Origin: Pedobacter petrophilus
GTDB taxonomy: Bacteria; Bacteroidota; Bacteroidia; Sphingobacteriales; Sphingobacteriaceae
NCBI RefSeq assembly: GCF_009674725.1
Contig: NZ_WKKH01000046.1
Coordinates: forward strand, 1-33,552
DNA: 33,552 nt
Direction: 5' to 3'
The position numbers were made by a program, and so were the translations under genes. Numbering within the stretch: the stretch's first letter is position 1; every line of letters starts with the position of its first letter. The notes under the pieces were generated by a model. That model had not been told where the DNA came from and did not search any database. It was given only the letters and a program-made list of their open reading frames with translations. Shown here piece after piece: positions 24,447 to 31,872 of the stretch.

Positions 24447-25010
24447 ATGATCCGCGAAGCAAAACCTTCTGATGCGGAGCATGTTGTGCCGCTGATTATC
24501 CAGGCCATGGGCGATCTGGCCCCAAAGTTTGCCCATGCTGAAGAACCTGAAGTAATCAATAATCTATTTCAACACTTTTTCAAATTAAAAGACAATCAGT
24601 ATAGTTTCGAAAACACCTTAGTATACGAAGAAAACGAAAACATCCTCGGCAGTATCAATGCCTATGATGGCGCTAAGCTCGCGGTGCTTCGTGAACCTTT
24701 TTTAGCATACTTAAATATCAACAGCAGTTCAGACTTAAATGATTCAGAGCAGGAAACAGAAAGCGGAGAATTCTACATTGATACCGTAAGTGTTAAGCCC
24801 GAAGCACAGGGTAAAGGTATTGGGAAGCTCCTAATTCTTGCCGTTATCAACCGGGCGAAAGAACTAAATCACCATCGTGCCGGTCTCCTGGTTGAAGTGA
24901 ATAACCCCGGGGCTTTAAAACTATATCAAAATATAGGCTTCAGGATTAAAAACGAGAAAACCTTTATGGGTGGAAAATATCATCATATGTTGTTTGTGAT
25001 CAATGAGTGA
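24447..25010 (+). CDS. GNAT-family N-acetyltransferase
   Basis: A 187-residue GCN5-related acetyltransferase. The acetyl-CoA pyrophosphate-binding motif A is clear: VSVKPEAQGKGIGKLLI with QGKGIG at 121-126. Motif B follows as LLVEVNNPGALKLYQNIGFR (about 147-166), the typical end of the fold. The segment from 67 to 108 (LGSINAYDG... to SGEF) is longer than in minimal GNATs and contains an acidic loop, SSSDLNDSEQETESGE. The substrate cannot be read from sequence; it may be a small amine or a protein N-terminus. It is coupled to the MBL-fold hydrolase gene with a 1-base gap, suggesting related substrates, but that is inference. Confidence 0.9.
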   Translation: MIREAKPSDAEHVVPLIIQAMGDLAPKFAHAEEPEVINNLFQHFFKLKDNQYSFENTLVYEENENILGSINAYDGAKLAVLREPFLAYLNINSSSDLNDSEQETESGEFYIDTVSVKPEAQGKGIGKLLILAVINRAKELNHHRAGLLVEVNNPGALKLYQNIGFRIKNEKTFMGGKYHHMLFVINE

Positions 25011-25068
25011 TAGAACCCTCCAATCAATTCTCATCTCTGCGCCATTAAATAATTTATTTTAAATTTTA

Positions 25069-25100
25069 TTTGTATTTAATCTAAATAATGACAATTTTTG
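25069..25100 (+). promoter_or_regulatory. Candidate promoter of the 119-aa gene
   Basis: TTTG (25069-25072), 20 bases, then AATTTTTG (25093-25100) fits the Bacteroidota pattern except for A instead of T at the first -7 base. It ends 6 bases before the ATG at 25107, giving a near-leaderless mRNA and favouring that start over the TTG at 25098. Confidence 0.5.
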
Positions 25101-25106
25101 TTTCCG

Positions 25107-25466
25107 ATGGAAAAAGCGTGTATCGATATTAATGAATTAATTAACGTGTTCTCAAACAATGAAGGTGCTGTTTATCAATCTGATAAATTAAACTGCTTTT
25201 ATGTTGATTTTGGCGGTAAATTTGCCCGCTACAATTGCTTATCACTTCAAAAGTTAAAGAAAGTAGTTGAGGAAATTGACATTGAAGCATTACTGTTAAA
25301 CACCCAAAGAGCCGATTTCGAATTGGTTACTTTTAACGGTTGCGAACACATCTATTTATTAAGCGCACTGGAAATTATCTCACTAAAAGATTTATTACAG
25401 GGAACTTTTACCATGTTTAAGTTAAACCACATGGTAAACGATTGTTTATTCAGACTGGTTTACTAA
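25107..25466 (+). CDS. Hypothetical protein, 119 aa, next to ferritin
   Basis: The function is not known. The 119-residue protein has a short N-terminal helix (IDINELINVFS), two beta strands (CFYVDFGGKFARYNCLS), an amphipathic helix with LKKVVEEIDIEALLLN, and a C-terminal LKDLLQGTFTMFKLNHMV segment. The pattern loosely resembles small Bacteroidota proteins of the DUF6686 type (strand, helix, then a leucine-rich end), but I cannot confirm that from memory. Four cysteines (C4, C27, C41, C75) are not arranged as a metal motif. There is no signal peptide. It lies 177 bases upstream of ferritin, which has its own promoter, so co-transcription is not required. The start is ATG 25107; an alternative TTG at 25098 would overlap the -7 element. 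Confidence 0.65.
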   Translation: MEKACIDINELINVFSNNEGAVYQSDKLNCFYVDFGGKFARYNCLSLQKLKKVVEEIDIEALLLNTQRADFELVTFNGCEHIYLLSALEIISLKDLLQGTFTMFKLNHMVNDCLFRLVY

Positions 25467-25611
25467 GCCACATAAAAACAGATTAGTCATCTGTCGGTCA
25501 TACAACCGCTGGTTTTATCCCTTTATTTAAACTCATTATAAATACTTACCTATCAACAATTTAGACTAATTTCATATAGCAAATAATTTACAAAGGAGAA
25601 CAAATTGATGT

Positions 25612-25619
25612 TACATTTG
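25612..25619 (+). promoter_or_regulatory. -7 element of ferritin
   Basis: TACATTTG matches TAnnTTTG exactly and ends 24 bases before the ATG. TTTA at 25587-25590 is a possible weak -33 element (21-base spacer). No clear Fur-like palindrome is seen next to it. Confidence 0.65.
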
Positions 25620-25643
25620 TATTGTTATTAAAGCACAGCAATT

Positions 25644-26171
25644 ATGAAAGATTTAATGCGTATTAAATGTTTAATATCTCAGGATATTGAAACACTTTTA
25701 AATCAGCAGATTAAAAAAGAGGCTCACTCCTCATCCCTATATTTATCAATGGCATCCTGGTGTAATCAAAATGGTTACGACTTCTCAGCAGATTATTTCA
25801 CTAAACAATCTGAAGAAGAAAGAGCACATCAACTCAAGTTATTCAAATACGTGTTAGACATGGGCGGAAATGCGATCTCTCCAGAAGTAACAGGTATTAA
25901 ATCAGATTTTGCAGGTTTCAGAGAAGTATTTGAAGATGCTTTAGAAGCAGAAATTGCCATTACTCAAAGTTTTAAAAATTTAGCTTCAAGATGTTTAAAG
26001 GAACAGGATTTCGTTACTATGGAATTCTTGAACTGGTTCCTGAAAGAACAACGTGAAGAAGAATACAAAGCCCGCCGTGCATTAGAACTATTCGAAGTAA
26101 TTGGCGAAGAAGGAACAGGAAGATGGGAAATTGACAAACATGTTAATGACATCAGCTATTCTGAAGACTAG
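25644..26171 (+). CDS. ftnA: Ferritin (non-haem, bacterial FtnA type)
   Basis: A 175-residue four-helix-bundle ferritin that oxidises Fe(II) at a di-iron centre and stores it as a mineral in a 24-subunit cytoplasmic shell. The first centre residue is E26 in IKKEAHSSSLYLSMASW. The pair E59 and H62 in SEEERAHQLKLF follows, and a later Glu near 98-100 lies in EDALEAEIAITQSF. The QREEEYKARRALELFEVIGEEGTGRWEIDKHV tail is typical of Bacteroidota ferritins. No haem-binding methionine of bacterioferritin is evident. ATG 25644 gives the usual MKDLMRIK start; an internal ATG at residue 5 is a less likely alternative. It is monocistronic with its own promoter and terminator. Confidence 0.95.
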   Translation: MKDLMRIKCLISQDIETLLNQQIKKEAHSSSLYLSMASWCNQNGYDFSADYFTKQSEEERAHQLKLFKYVLDMGGNAISPEVTGIKSDFAGFREVFEDALEAEIAITQSFKNLASRCLKEQDFVTMEFLNWFLKEQREEEYKARRALELFEVIGEEGTGRWEIDKHVNDISYSED

Positions 26172-26196
26172 TTAATAACTAACAAAACATATATTG

Positions 26197-26230
26197 AAAG
26201 CTATCTCGATGAAAATCAAGGTAGCTTTTT
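26197..26230 (+). terminator. Terminator of ferritin
   Basis: AAAGCTA (26197-26203) pairs with TAGCTTT (26222-26228). The stem continues inward imperfectly to GAT/ATC, and a long T-run follows. It starts 26 bases after the ferritin stop. Confidence 0.8.
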
Positions 26231-26520
26231 TTGTTTCACCAAATTTCAAGTGAACTAGCTTTCGAAGCTACCATTCGTTTAACTCACTGATTCGCCTAAA
26301 TTACTTACACCCAGCCATGGAAGTTTTATTTTTTATACAGCTTCATTTTTAGACTCCGGGGATAATCAATGCTTTATCCTTACCCAAGTCCACCTATTTT
26401 CATTGTCATAAGCCATAGATTACAGGAGAGCATAACCTAATCCGGTAGGTATCTTTTAAAAATTCACCTTTTCAGGAAGGCATTGCTTGTACGATAATCA
26501 AAAAAGCTTAAAATTTTCAA

Positions 26521-26560
26521 AAAAGAAAGCTTCCAAGGTTGCGCCAGGGAAGCTTCTTTT
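26521..26560 (+). terminator. Orphan terminator-like hairpin 1
   Basis: AAAAGAAAGCTTCC (26521-26534) pairs with GGAAGCTTCTTTT (26548-26560) with one bulged A, leaving a 13-base loop. The T-run lies inside the stem end, so it can act in either direction. No gene ends just before it. Confidence 0.55.
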
Positions 26561-26612
26561 AGTTTAGGTTGTTTAGTTTATGTTGATTATGAATAAGTCT
26601 CTTAAGTTTTGT

Positions 26613-26642
26613 AAAAAAAGCGCCGTTGCCAGCGCTTTTTTT
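26613..26642. terminator. Orphan terminator-like hairpin 2
   Basis: Seven A plus GCGC (26613-26623) pair with GCGC plus seven T (26632-26642) around CGTTGCCA. This is a classic bidirectional intrinsic terminator, yet no coding gene lies within 400 bases on its plus-strand side. It could isolate the following operon from read-through. Confidence 0.7.
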
Positions 26643-26875
26643 AAACCAAATATATAATAATAATTAACGAGCAATACAAAAGTAGCATTTTTAATCATAA
26701 AAACAACACTAATCCCTAAAAAAGTACAATTAATTTCATTAAAAAATTAAAAAACATATAATTATTTGATTTAATTAAAATATTTAACGTGAAAGATGAT
26801 AATAATCAGGTTTTAAAATTAAAAAAATTGATTATTTATATTAAAAAAGTTATTTTAAGAGAATATTTAAGAAGT

Positions 26876-28324
26876 ATGATAGATAATTTTATAAAAAACT
26901 ACTCCAATCACCCAAAAACATATGATGAAATGTTTTTAAATGGCGATAATTACCGAAATCACTATCAAAATTTCATTAATAATTTCTCTAAAGAGTCACT
27001 CGACAATTTAAATAAGAAAGAGGAACTCGCTAAAAAACTTTTTATGAGTCAGGGCATTACTTTCACTGTTTATGATAGTGGCGAAGGTATCGAGAAAATC
27101 TTCCCGTTTGATATGATCCCAAGAATTATTACTTCAACCGAATGGGCATTCATTGAAGAGGGAATCAAACAAAGATTAAAAGCTTTGAACCTGTTCTTGA
27201 AAGATGTGTACAGTAACCAGTTTATCCTTAAAGATCAAATCGTACCCATCAATGTGATTTATTCTTGTCCGCACTTTTTACGGGAAATGCATAATGTGAA
27301 TGTATTGCACGATATCTATATCCATATTGCAGGGATTGATTTGATTCGGGATCATGATGGTACCTTTTATGTACTGGAAGATAATCTCCGCACACCATCA
27401 GGCGTAAGTTATATGCTGGAGAACCGCGAAATTACCAAAAGGCTCTTTCCTGATCTCATCCCACAGTGTGGCGTAAGAAGTGTAACAGAATATCCTTCCA
27501 TATTATATAAAAATTTAATGGCACTTTCGCTAAGGGCAGTCTCCAACCCTACCATCGTGCTGCTTAGTCCGGGAATGTATAACTCAGCTTATTATGAACA
27601 TACCACGTTGGCGCGGTTAATGGGTGTTGAACTGGTAGAAGGACGGGATTTGGTCGTCAAAAACCAGAAGGTATTTATGAAAACCACAACTGGACTACAG
27701 CAGGTGGATGTAATTTATCGTCGTGTTGATGATGACTACCTTGATCCCCTGGTTTTTAACCCCAATAGTGTTTTGGGCGTGGCTGGTTTAATGGGCGCTT
27801 ACCGCAAAGGTAACGTTGCCATTGTAAACGCCGTTGGAAATGGTGTTGCCGACGATAAAGCGGTTTACACTTACGTTCCTGATATGATTAAATATTACCT
27901 GAATGAAGAACCCATTCTAAAAAATGTACCCACCTATCAATTAAGTAATCCAGACGAACTTGATTACGTTTTTGCAAACATCAATACCATGGTTGTGAAG
28001 AAAACCAATGGAAGTGGCGGTTATGGTATGTTAATGGGACATGCTGCAACAGAACAGGAGACTGAAGCCTATAAAATCGAGATTTTGAAAGATCCGAGAA
28101 ATTTTATTGCCCAGCCAACCATCAGCCTTTCATCCGCACCATGTTTCATTAATGGAAAACTGGCGCCACGAAGAATAGATCTTCGCCCGTTTGCTTTAAA
28201 CGGACCAGATGGAATTTCGATTGTTCCGGGCGGGTTAACACGAGTAGCCCTCAAAGAAGGTTCGCTGGTGGTAAACAGCTCGCAAGGCGGTGGCAGCAAA
28301 GATACCTGGGTTTTAACTTCTTAG
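26876..28324 (+). CDS. Circularly permuted ATP-grasp protein (DUF404/DUF407 type)
   Basis: A 482-residue member of the circularly permuted ATP-grasp family, predicted to join a carboxylate and an amine through an acyl-phosphate. The N-terminal part has YDEMFLNGDNYRNHYQ and GITFTVYDSGEGIEKIFPFDMIPR. The catalytic region includes DGTFYVLEDNLRTPSGVSYM (about 162-181). The nucleotide-binding glycine loop is VVKKTNGSGGYGMLMG (about 371-386), followed by LAPRRIDLRPFAL and the C-terminal GSLVVNSSQGGGSKDTWVL. The start is ATG 26876 with AAGAAG before it; a GTG-initiated extension to 26789 is lysine/isoleucine-rich and unlike the family. The alpha-E gene begins 10 bases after its stop, then a transglutaminase-like gene. 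The product of this ligase is unknown; a short peptide or a protein tag has been proposed for the family. Confidence 0.92.
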   Translation: MIDNFIKNYSNHPKTYDEMFLNGDNYRNHYQNFINNFSKESLDNLNKKEELAKKLFMSQGITFTVYDSGEGIEKIFPFDMIPRIITSTEWAFIEEGIKQRLKALNLFLKDVYSNQFILKDQIVPINVIYSCPHFLREMHNVNVLHDIYIHIAGIDLIRDHDGTFYVLEDNLRTPSGVSYMLENREITKRLFPDLIPQCGVRSVTEYPSILYKNLMALSLRAVSNPTIVLLSPGMYNSAYYEHTTLARLMGVELVEGRDLVVKNQKVFMKTTTGLQQVDVIYRRVDDDYLDPLVFNPNSVLGVAGLMGAYRKGNVAIVNAVGNGVADDKAVYTYVPDMIKYYLNEEPILKNVPTYQLSNPDELDYVFANINTMVVKKTNGSGGYGMLMGHAATEQETEAYKIEILKDPRNFIAQPTISLSSAPCFINGKLAPRRIDLRPFALNGPDGISIVPGGLTRVALKEGSLVVNSSQGGGSKDTWVLTS

Positions 28325-28334
28325 AATACTATAT

Positions 28335-29270
28335 ATGTTAAGTAGAGTGGCATCAAGCCTATATTGGTTAAGCAGATACGTAGAGCGTAGCGATGGGATG
28401 TTGCGCATGTTAAAAATTAATTATGCCTCCTCTCAGGATAGCATCCAGGAATTTACCTGGAAACCGGTAATCCGGATTTTCTCCTCAGATGATGAGAATG
28501 AGCTCCTTAATATTCAACACGATAGCAGGGCTGTGATTGAATATTTGCTTTTGAATAAGGATAACCCGAATTCTATTTTAAATATTGTAACGCTGTCGCG
28601 GGAAAATGCCCGAAGTGTTCAGGAACATATCCCAAAAGACCTTTGGCAATGTTTAAATGAATATTACCACACGGTGAAAGACGAGAAGCTTTTGTGGTAC
28701 GTACAGGAAGACGATCCTATTAATGCGCTGGATATCCTCATCAAACAGGTTATGCTTTATCACGGAACAGCCGACAGCACCATGGAGCGGGGAGAAAGCA
28801 GGAGTTTTATGAAAATTGGTAAACATTTAGAACGGAGCATTCAATCTATAGATATTCTGGATATCAAGTTTAGTTCCATTAGTACCAATCCGGATTTACT
28901 GACCGATATTGCCTATTGGAAACACTTATTGCTTTCATTAGGTGGCTACGAGCTATATCTTAAAACTTACCGGCAGGGTTTCGATGCTAAAAATATTATT
29001 GAGCTGGTTATGCTCAATAACGATTTTCCACGTTCAGCGCTGTATTCTATGCACAATATTGAGCGCTATTTCGGCAGGTTAAAGAGTGAAAGCAACATTG
29101 AAGATTACAATAATTTATCGTTCAAAATAGGAAGGCTTAAAAGCATGATCACCTATAGTTCGGTCAATACCATGGCAGATGATCAGCTCCATCACTATCT
29201 AACTGATATTAAAACAGAACTTTTTGGCATTGGCAATTTGCTCAATGAATATTATTTCGCGAACTCCTAA
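28335..29270 (+). CDS. Alpha-E domain protein (DUF403)
   Basis: A 311-residue, largely helical protein of the alpha-E family, named for a conserved Glu-rich helical domain. It starts with the signature MLSRVASSLYWLSRYVERSDGMLRML. Other conserved parts are ARSVQEHIPKDLWQCLNEYY (about 94-113), DSTMERGESRSFMKIGKHLERSIQSIDIL (about 146-174), NDFPRSALYSMHNIERYF and the C-terminal YLTDIKTELFGIGNLLNEYYF. Its biochemical role is unknown; it always accompanies the circularly permuted ATP-grasp, as here, and is often fused to it. It is predicted to be cytoplasmic. It is the middle gene of a three-gene operon, 10 bases after the ATP-grasp and 39 bases before the transglutaminase-like gene. It may bind or position the ligase's substrate; that is inference. 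Confidence 0.93.
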   Translation: MLSRVASSLYWLSRYVERSDGMLRMLKINYASSQDSIQEFTWKPVIRIFSSDDENELLNIQHDSRAVIEYLLLNKDNPNSILNIVTLSRENARSVQEHIPKDLWQCLNEYYHTVKDEKLLWYVQEDDPINALDILIKQVMLYHGTADSTMERGESRSFMKIGKHLERSIQSIDILDIKFSSISTNPDLLTDIAYWKHLLLSLGGYELYLKTYRQGFDAKNIIELVMLNNDFPRSALYSMHNIERYFGRLKSESNIEDYNNLSFKIGRLKSMITYSSVNTMADDQLHHYLTDIKTELFGIGNLLNEYYFANS

Positions 29271-29309
29271 AATGCCAGCTGCTTCCATTAAAAACAAACC
29301 CAACCTAAG

Positions 29310-30296
29310 ATGCCAATTTTCAAAATAAAACACATCACCAATTACAAGTATGAATCGCCGGTTCGCGATAGCGCCAATCAGATCATTTTGTTCCCCATTA
29401 AAGATGATTTCCAGAAAGTGGTTAAACACGATTTAAATATCTCCGGAAGCCCGGAAATTGAAATTTTTATCGATTACTATGGCAATGAAGTGGGCACGTT
29501 TACCCAAAATGAACCACACAACCAGTTAAAAATCTTTTCGAAGGTTTGCGTAGAGACTTTTCCAAAACCACTACCGCAAGATGATATGTTTAGCAGTGAA
29601 CAATGGAATAGTCTTGCTGCCATCAAATTCGAAGTTCCTTATATAGACTTCCTTCGGCAAGAATCTTTTGAAGGCATTATTCAATTAAAAGATACTGCCC
29701 TTCAAATTAAAACAAGTGAAGACACACCGTACCAAACGGCCATTAAATACTGTGCACATGTATTTAATGAATACGAATACATTAAAGGAATTACAGCTGT
29801 GGATACTACTATTGATGAAATTTTAAAACTCAAGGCAGGCGTTTGTCAGGATTTTGCACATGTTTTAACCGCAATGCTTCGGCTTACGGGAATTCCGGCC
29901 CGGTATGTAAGTGGTTACATTTGTCCGAATCGCGATGGGATGCGGGGTGAAGGTGCAACCCACGCCTGGGCCGAGGCTTTTCTACCAGAATATGGCTGGC
30001 TGGGTTTGGACCCTACGAATAACTGTATTGCCAATGAAAATCATGTTCGCCTGGCAGTAGGAAGGAATTTCACCAATTGTTCCCCTGTAAAAGGCGTTTA
30101 CAAAGGTGGCTTTGAGCACATTATGGAAGTGAATGTTTCCGTTGGTTACAATGATGATGATTTTAGTGATAACGAAAATTATTTCCAGCCAAAAGAGGTG
30201 AATTATTCAAAACCTTCAGGCATCGCGACAGCTCATGTAAGAAAGCAAAATAGCTACCAGCAATATATGGAGGCGATGCAGCAGCAGCAGCAGTAG
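29310..30296 (+). CDS. Transglutaminase-like cysteine protease/amidase
   Basis: A 328-residue protein with an N-terminal bacterial transglutaminase-associated beta domain (about 1-85: FKIKHITNYKYESPVRDSANQIILFP) and a papain-like transglutaminase core. The catalytic triad is C179 (AGVCQDFAH), H218 (ATHAWAEAF) and D234 (GLDPTN). No signal peptide is present, so it is probably cytoplasmic. Prokaryotic members of this group are thought to act mainly as peptidases or amidases. Together with the ATP-grasp and alpha-E genes it would cleave what the ligase makes, or process its target. The C-terminal 50 residues are disordered and end in five glutamines encoded by a CAG run (30279-30293) just before the stop, which may vary in length between strains. 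A convergent gene lies 77 bases away. Confidence 0.92.
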   Translation: MPIFKIKHITNYKYESPVRDSANQIILFPIKDDFQKVVKHDLNISGSPEIEIFIDYYGNEVGTFTQNEPHNQLKIFSKVCVETFPKPLPQDDMFSSEQWNSLAAIKFEVPYIDFLRQESFEGIIQLKDTALQIKTSEDTPYQTAIKYCAHVFNEYEYIKGITAVDTTIDEILKLKAGVCQDFAHVLTAMLRLTGIPARYVSGYICPNRDGMRGEGATHAWAEAFLPEYGWLGLDPTNNCIANENHVRLAVGRNFTNCSPVKGVYKGGFEHIMEVNVSVGYNDDDFSDNENYFQPKEVNYSKPSGIATAHVRKQNSYQQYMEAMQQQQQ

Positions 30297-30310
30297 GCCG
30301 TTTTTGGTTG

Positions 30311-30352
30311 ACAGCTATCAGTTCGCAGTTTTCAGTGGGCGTTTACAGTTAG
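30311..30352 (+). repeat. CAGTT-type heptad array after the transglutaminase gene
   Basis: Six 7-base units, ACAGCTA, TCAGTTC, GCAGTTT, TCAGTGG, GCGTTTA and CAGTTAG, lie between two convergent genes. No ordinary terminator is seen in this 77-base gap. Confidence 0.65.
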
Positions 30353-30373
30353 CCTAGGATAAGCACATATTGA

Positions 30374-31699
30374 TTACACTTTCCTGTTTTCCAGAATTTG
30401 GATAATGCTTTCATTTTCAATAATCCACATGCCTATCCTTTCATCAGTGATCCCATCCATAAGCTTGTAAGTAAACACAGGCTTATGGTCGGCCATTTTG
30501 GTAAAAAGATATTTAAACATAATATTTTCATTTTGCTTTAGACTTTCAGCAACTTCTACAATATGAGTAGATATAATAAAGCGGCAGTCGGCAATTTTAG
30601 AAAATGCCTGTGTAATTGATAACGAACCATCGAAGGCATCTTTCACATTTGTTCCCCGAAAAAGTTCATCAAAAATAACGAAGATGTTCTTTTTATTTTT
30701 AATAACTTCTGCTACATGCTTTACCCTTAAAACCTCATTATAAAAATGACTGTAACCTGCGTTCAGGTTATCTGGTAAGTTAATGGTTGAAATTAACCCC
30801 TGCCCGATTCCGGTTTCCATGAATTGTGCCGGAACCGGAAGACCTACATGTGCCAGAAATATAGCAACGCCAATGGATTTTAAAAAAGTAGATTTCCCGG
30901 CCATATTACTTCCAGTAAGGAAACAAACATTTTTATCCTCGGAAAAAGAAACATCGTTAGCAACGGGAGCATCCAGAAAAGGATGAAAAACACCTTTTAT
31001 ATGGATCAGATCGGAATTAGTGGTTACGGTTGGCAGTATTAAATTATGCTTTCTGGCTGCCAAAACGATAGCATAAAAAGCATCTATCTTATAGGTTACA
31101 TTTAAAAGTTGTTTAATTGTTTTGTATGCTTTTCCTCGAAAAATAAAATCAAGTTGTTCCAGTTCAAAAAGCGTTAATTTTCTTTGCGGATGCTGAACCA
31201 GCTCTTTGAACAGATCATTTTCATCTAAAATGGCTATAACCTCATCAAACTCAACAACTAAATCAGGCCTTGTAGAATCAAGACCGGCAAACAACTCATT
31301 TAATTTTCTGCATAGATTGAGCAGAGATTTAATTCCTTTTTCTTTAAGATAGTAGGTTTGATTAGGCGTAAAAAAATAACTGACGGAATTAATCAAGGCA
31401 TTTATGGGTGAATAATATTTGACTTTATCATTTAACCGTAAATAACCTTCAACGAAATCCATATTCGTACGATCAAGCGCTAAACTTCCGCTATAATCAA
31501 ACAAGTACCTGATTAGTTCCTGCCGGTGATGGATTACCTTAATATTAGTAGTGGGCGACCGAAAAAGCTGCATCAATTCTTCGTTGCCTTTAATAGTGTT
31601 AGTAAAATTGAATAACGAAAACACACTTTTATTTAAACCGGGCGAATCGAAAATATTAAGATCAGTTAAGGTTTGTTTATCTATATCAAATTTATGCAT
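30374..31699 (-). CDS. MutS-related ATPase lacking mismatch-recognition domains
   Basis: A 441-residue protein with only the lever/clamp-like helical region (about 20-215) and the MutS ATPase domain V. Walker A GSNMAGKST is at 263-271 (MutS-type ASCE P-loop), and Walker B VIFDELFRGTN is at 341-351 followed by FIISTHIVEV (374-383). The mismatch-binding domain I with its Phe-X-Glu motif and the connector domain II are absent, so it cannot be a canonical MutS (about 850-870 residues), and it also lacks the Smr nuclease of MutS2. Such short MutS-like proteins are common in Bacteroidota; their role is unknown. The start at 31699 gives MHKFDIDKQTLTDLNIF. It is monocistronic and convergent with the ATP-grasp operon. 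Confidence 0.9.
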   Translation of the reverse strand: MHKFDIDKQTLTDLNIFDSPGLNKSVFSLFNFTNTIKGNEELMQLFRSPTTNIKVIHHRQELIRYLFDYSGSLALDRTNMDFVEGYLRLNDKVKYYSPINALINSVSYFFTPNQTYYLKEKGIKSLLNLCRKLNELFAGLDSTRPDLVVEFDEVIAILDENDLFKELVQHPQRKLTLFELEQLDFIFRGKAYKTIKQLLNVTYKIDAFYAIVLAARKHNLILPTVTTNSDLIHIKGVFHPFLDAPVANDVSFSEDKNVCFLTGSNMAGKSTFLKSIGVAIFLAHVGLPVPAQFMETGIGQGLISTINLPDNLNAGYSHFYNEVLRVKHVAEVIKNKKNIFVIFDELFRGTNVKDAFDGSLSITQAFSKIADCRFIISTHIVEVAESLKQNENIMFKYLFTKMADHKPVFTYKLMDGITDERIGMWIIENESIIQILENRKV

Positions 31700-31844
31700 G
31701 AGCAGGTAAATCAGGAGCAGTTATTATCATTGAACAAATAAGCCAATTTAAAACTGTATTTTCATATTTCAGCCGATGTTTTAATAAATTCAAACTGCTA
31801 ATTATTTGAAGCTAAGAATTTCAAGAAATCTAAATCTAAATCAT

Positions 31845-31852
31845 TATTTTTG
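31845..31852 (+). promoter_or_regulatory. -7 element of asnS
   Basis: TATTTTTG matches TAnnTTTG exactly and ends 20 bases before the asnS ATG. Confidence 0.65.
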
Positions 31853-31872
31853 CGCCTTTTACAAATAACAAT

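Larger units (their letters stand above)
26231..26875. other. Intergenic region with two orphan terminator-like hairpins
   Basis: 645 bases before the ATP-grasp operon with no credible reading frame on either strand. The last 230 bases are extremely A/T-rich. Two strong hairpins with T-tails (26521-26560 and 26613-26642) end transcription from something upstream, but ferritin already has its own terminator at 26197-26230. A small RNA gene between 26231 and 26640 would explain this. Confidence 0.5.

Noticed and set aside
26789..26875. GTG-initiated extension of the ATP-grasp protein
   Set aside because: Lys/Ile-rich translation of AT-rich leader DNA; the ATG at 26876 has a purine-rich site before it and fits the family length.
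30374..31699. Canonical mismatch-repair MutS
   Set aside because: Half the length of MutS and lacking domains I and II, including the mismatch-binding Phe-X-Glu motif.
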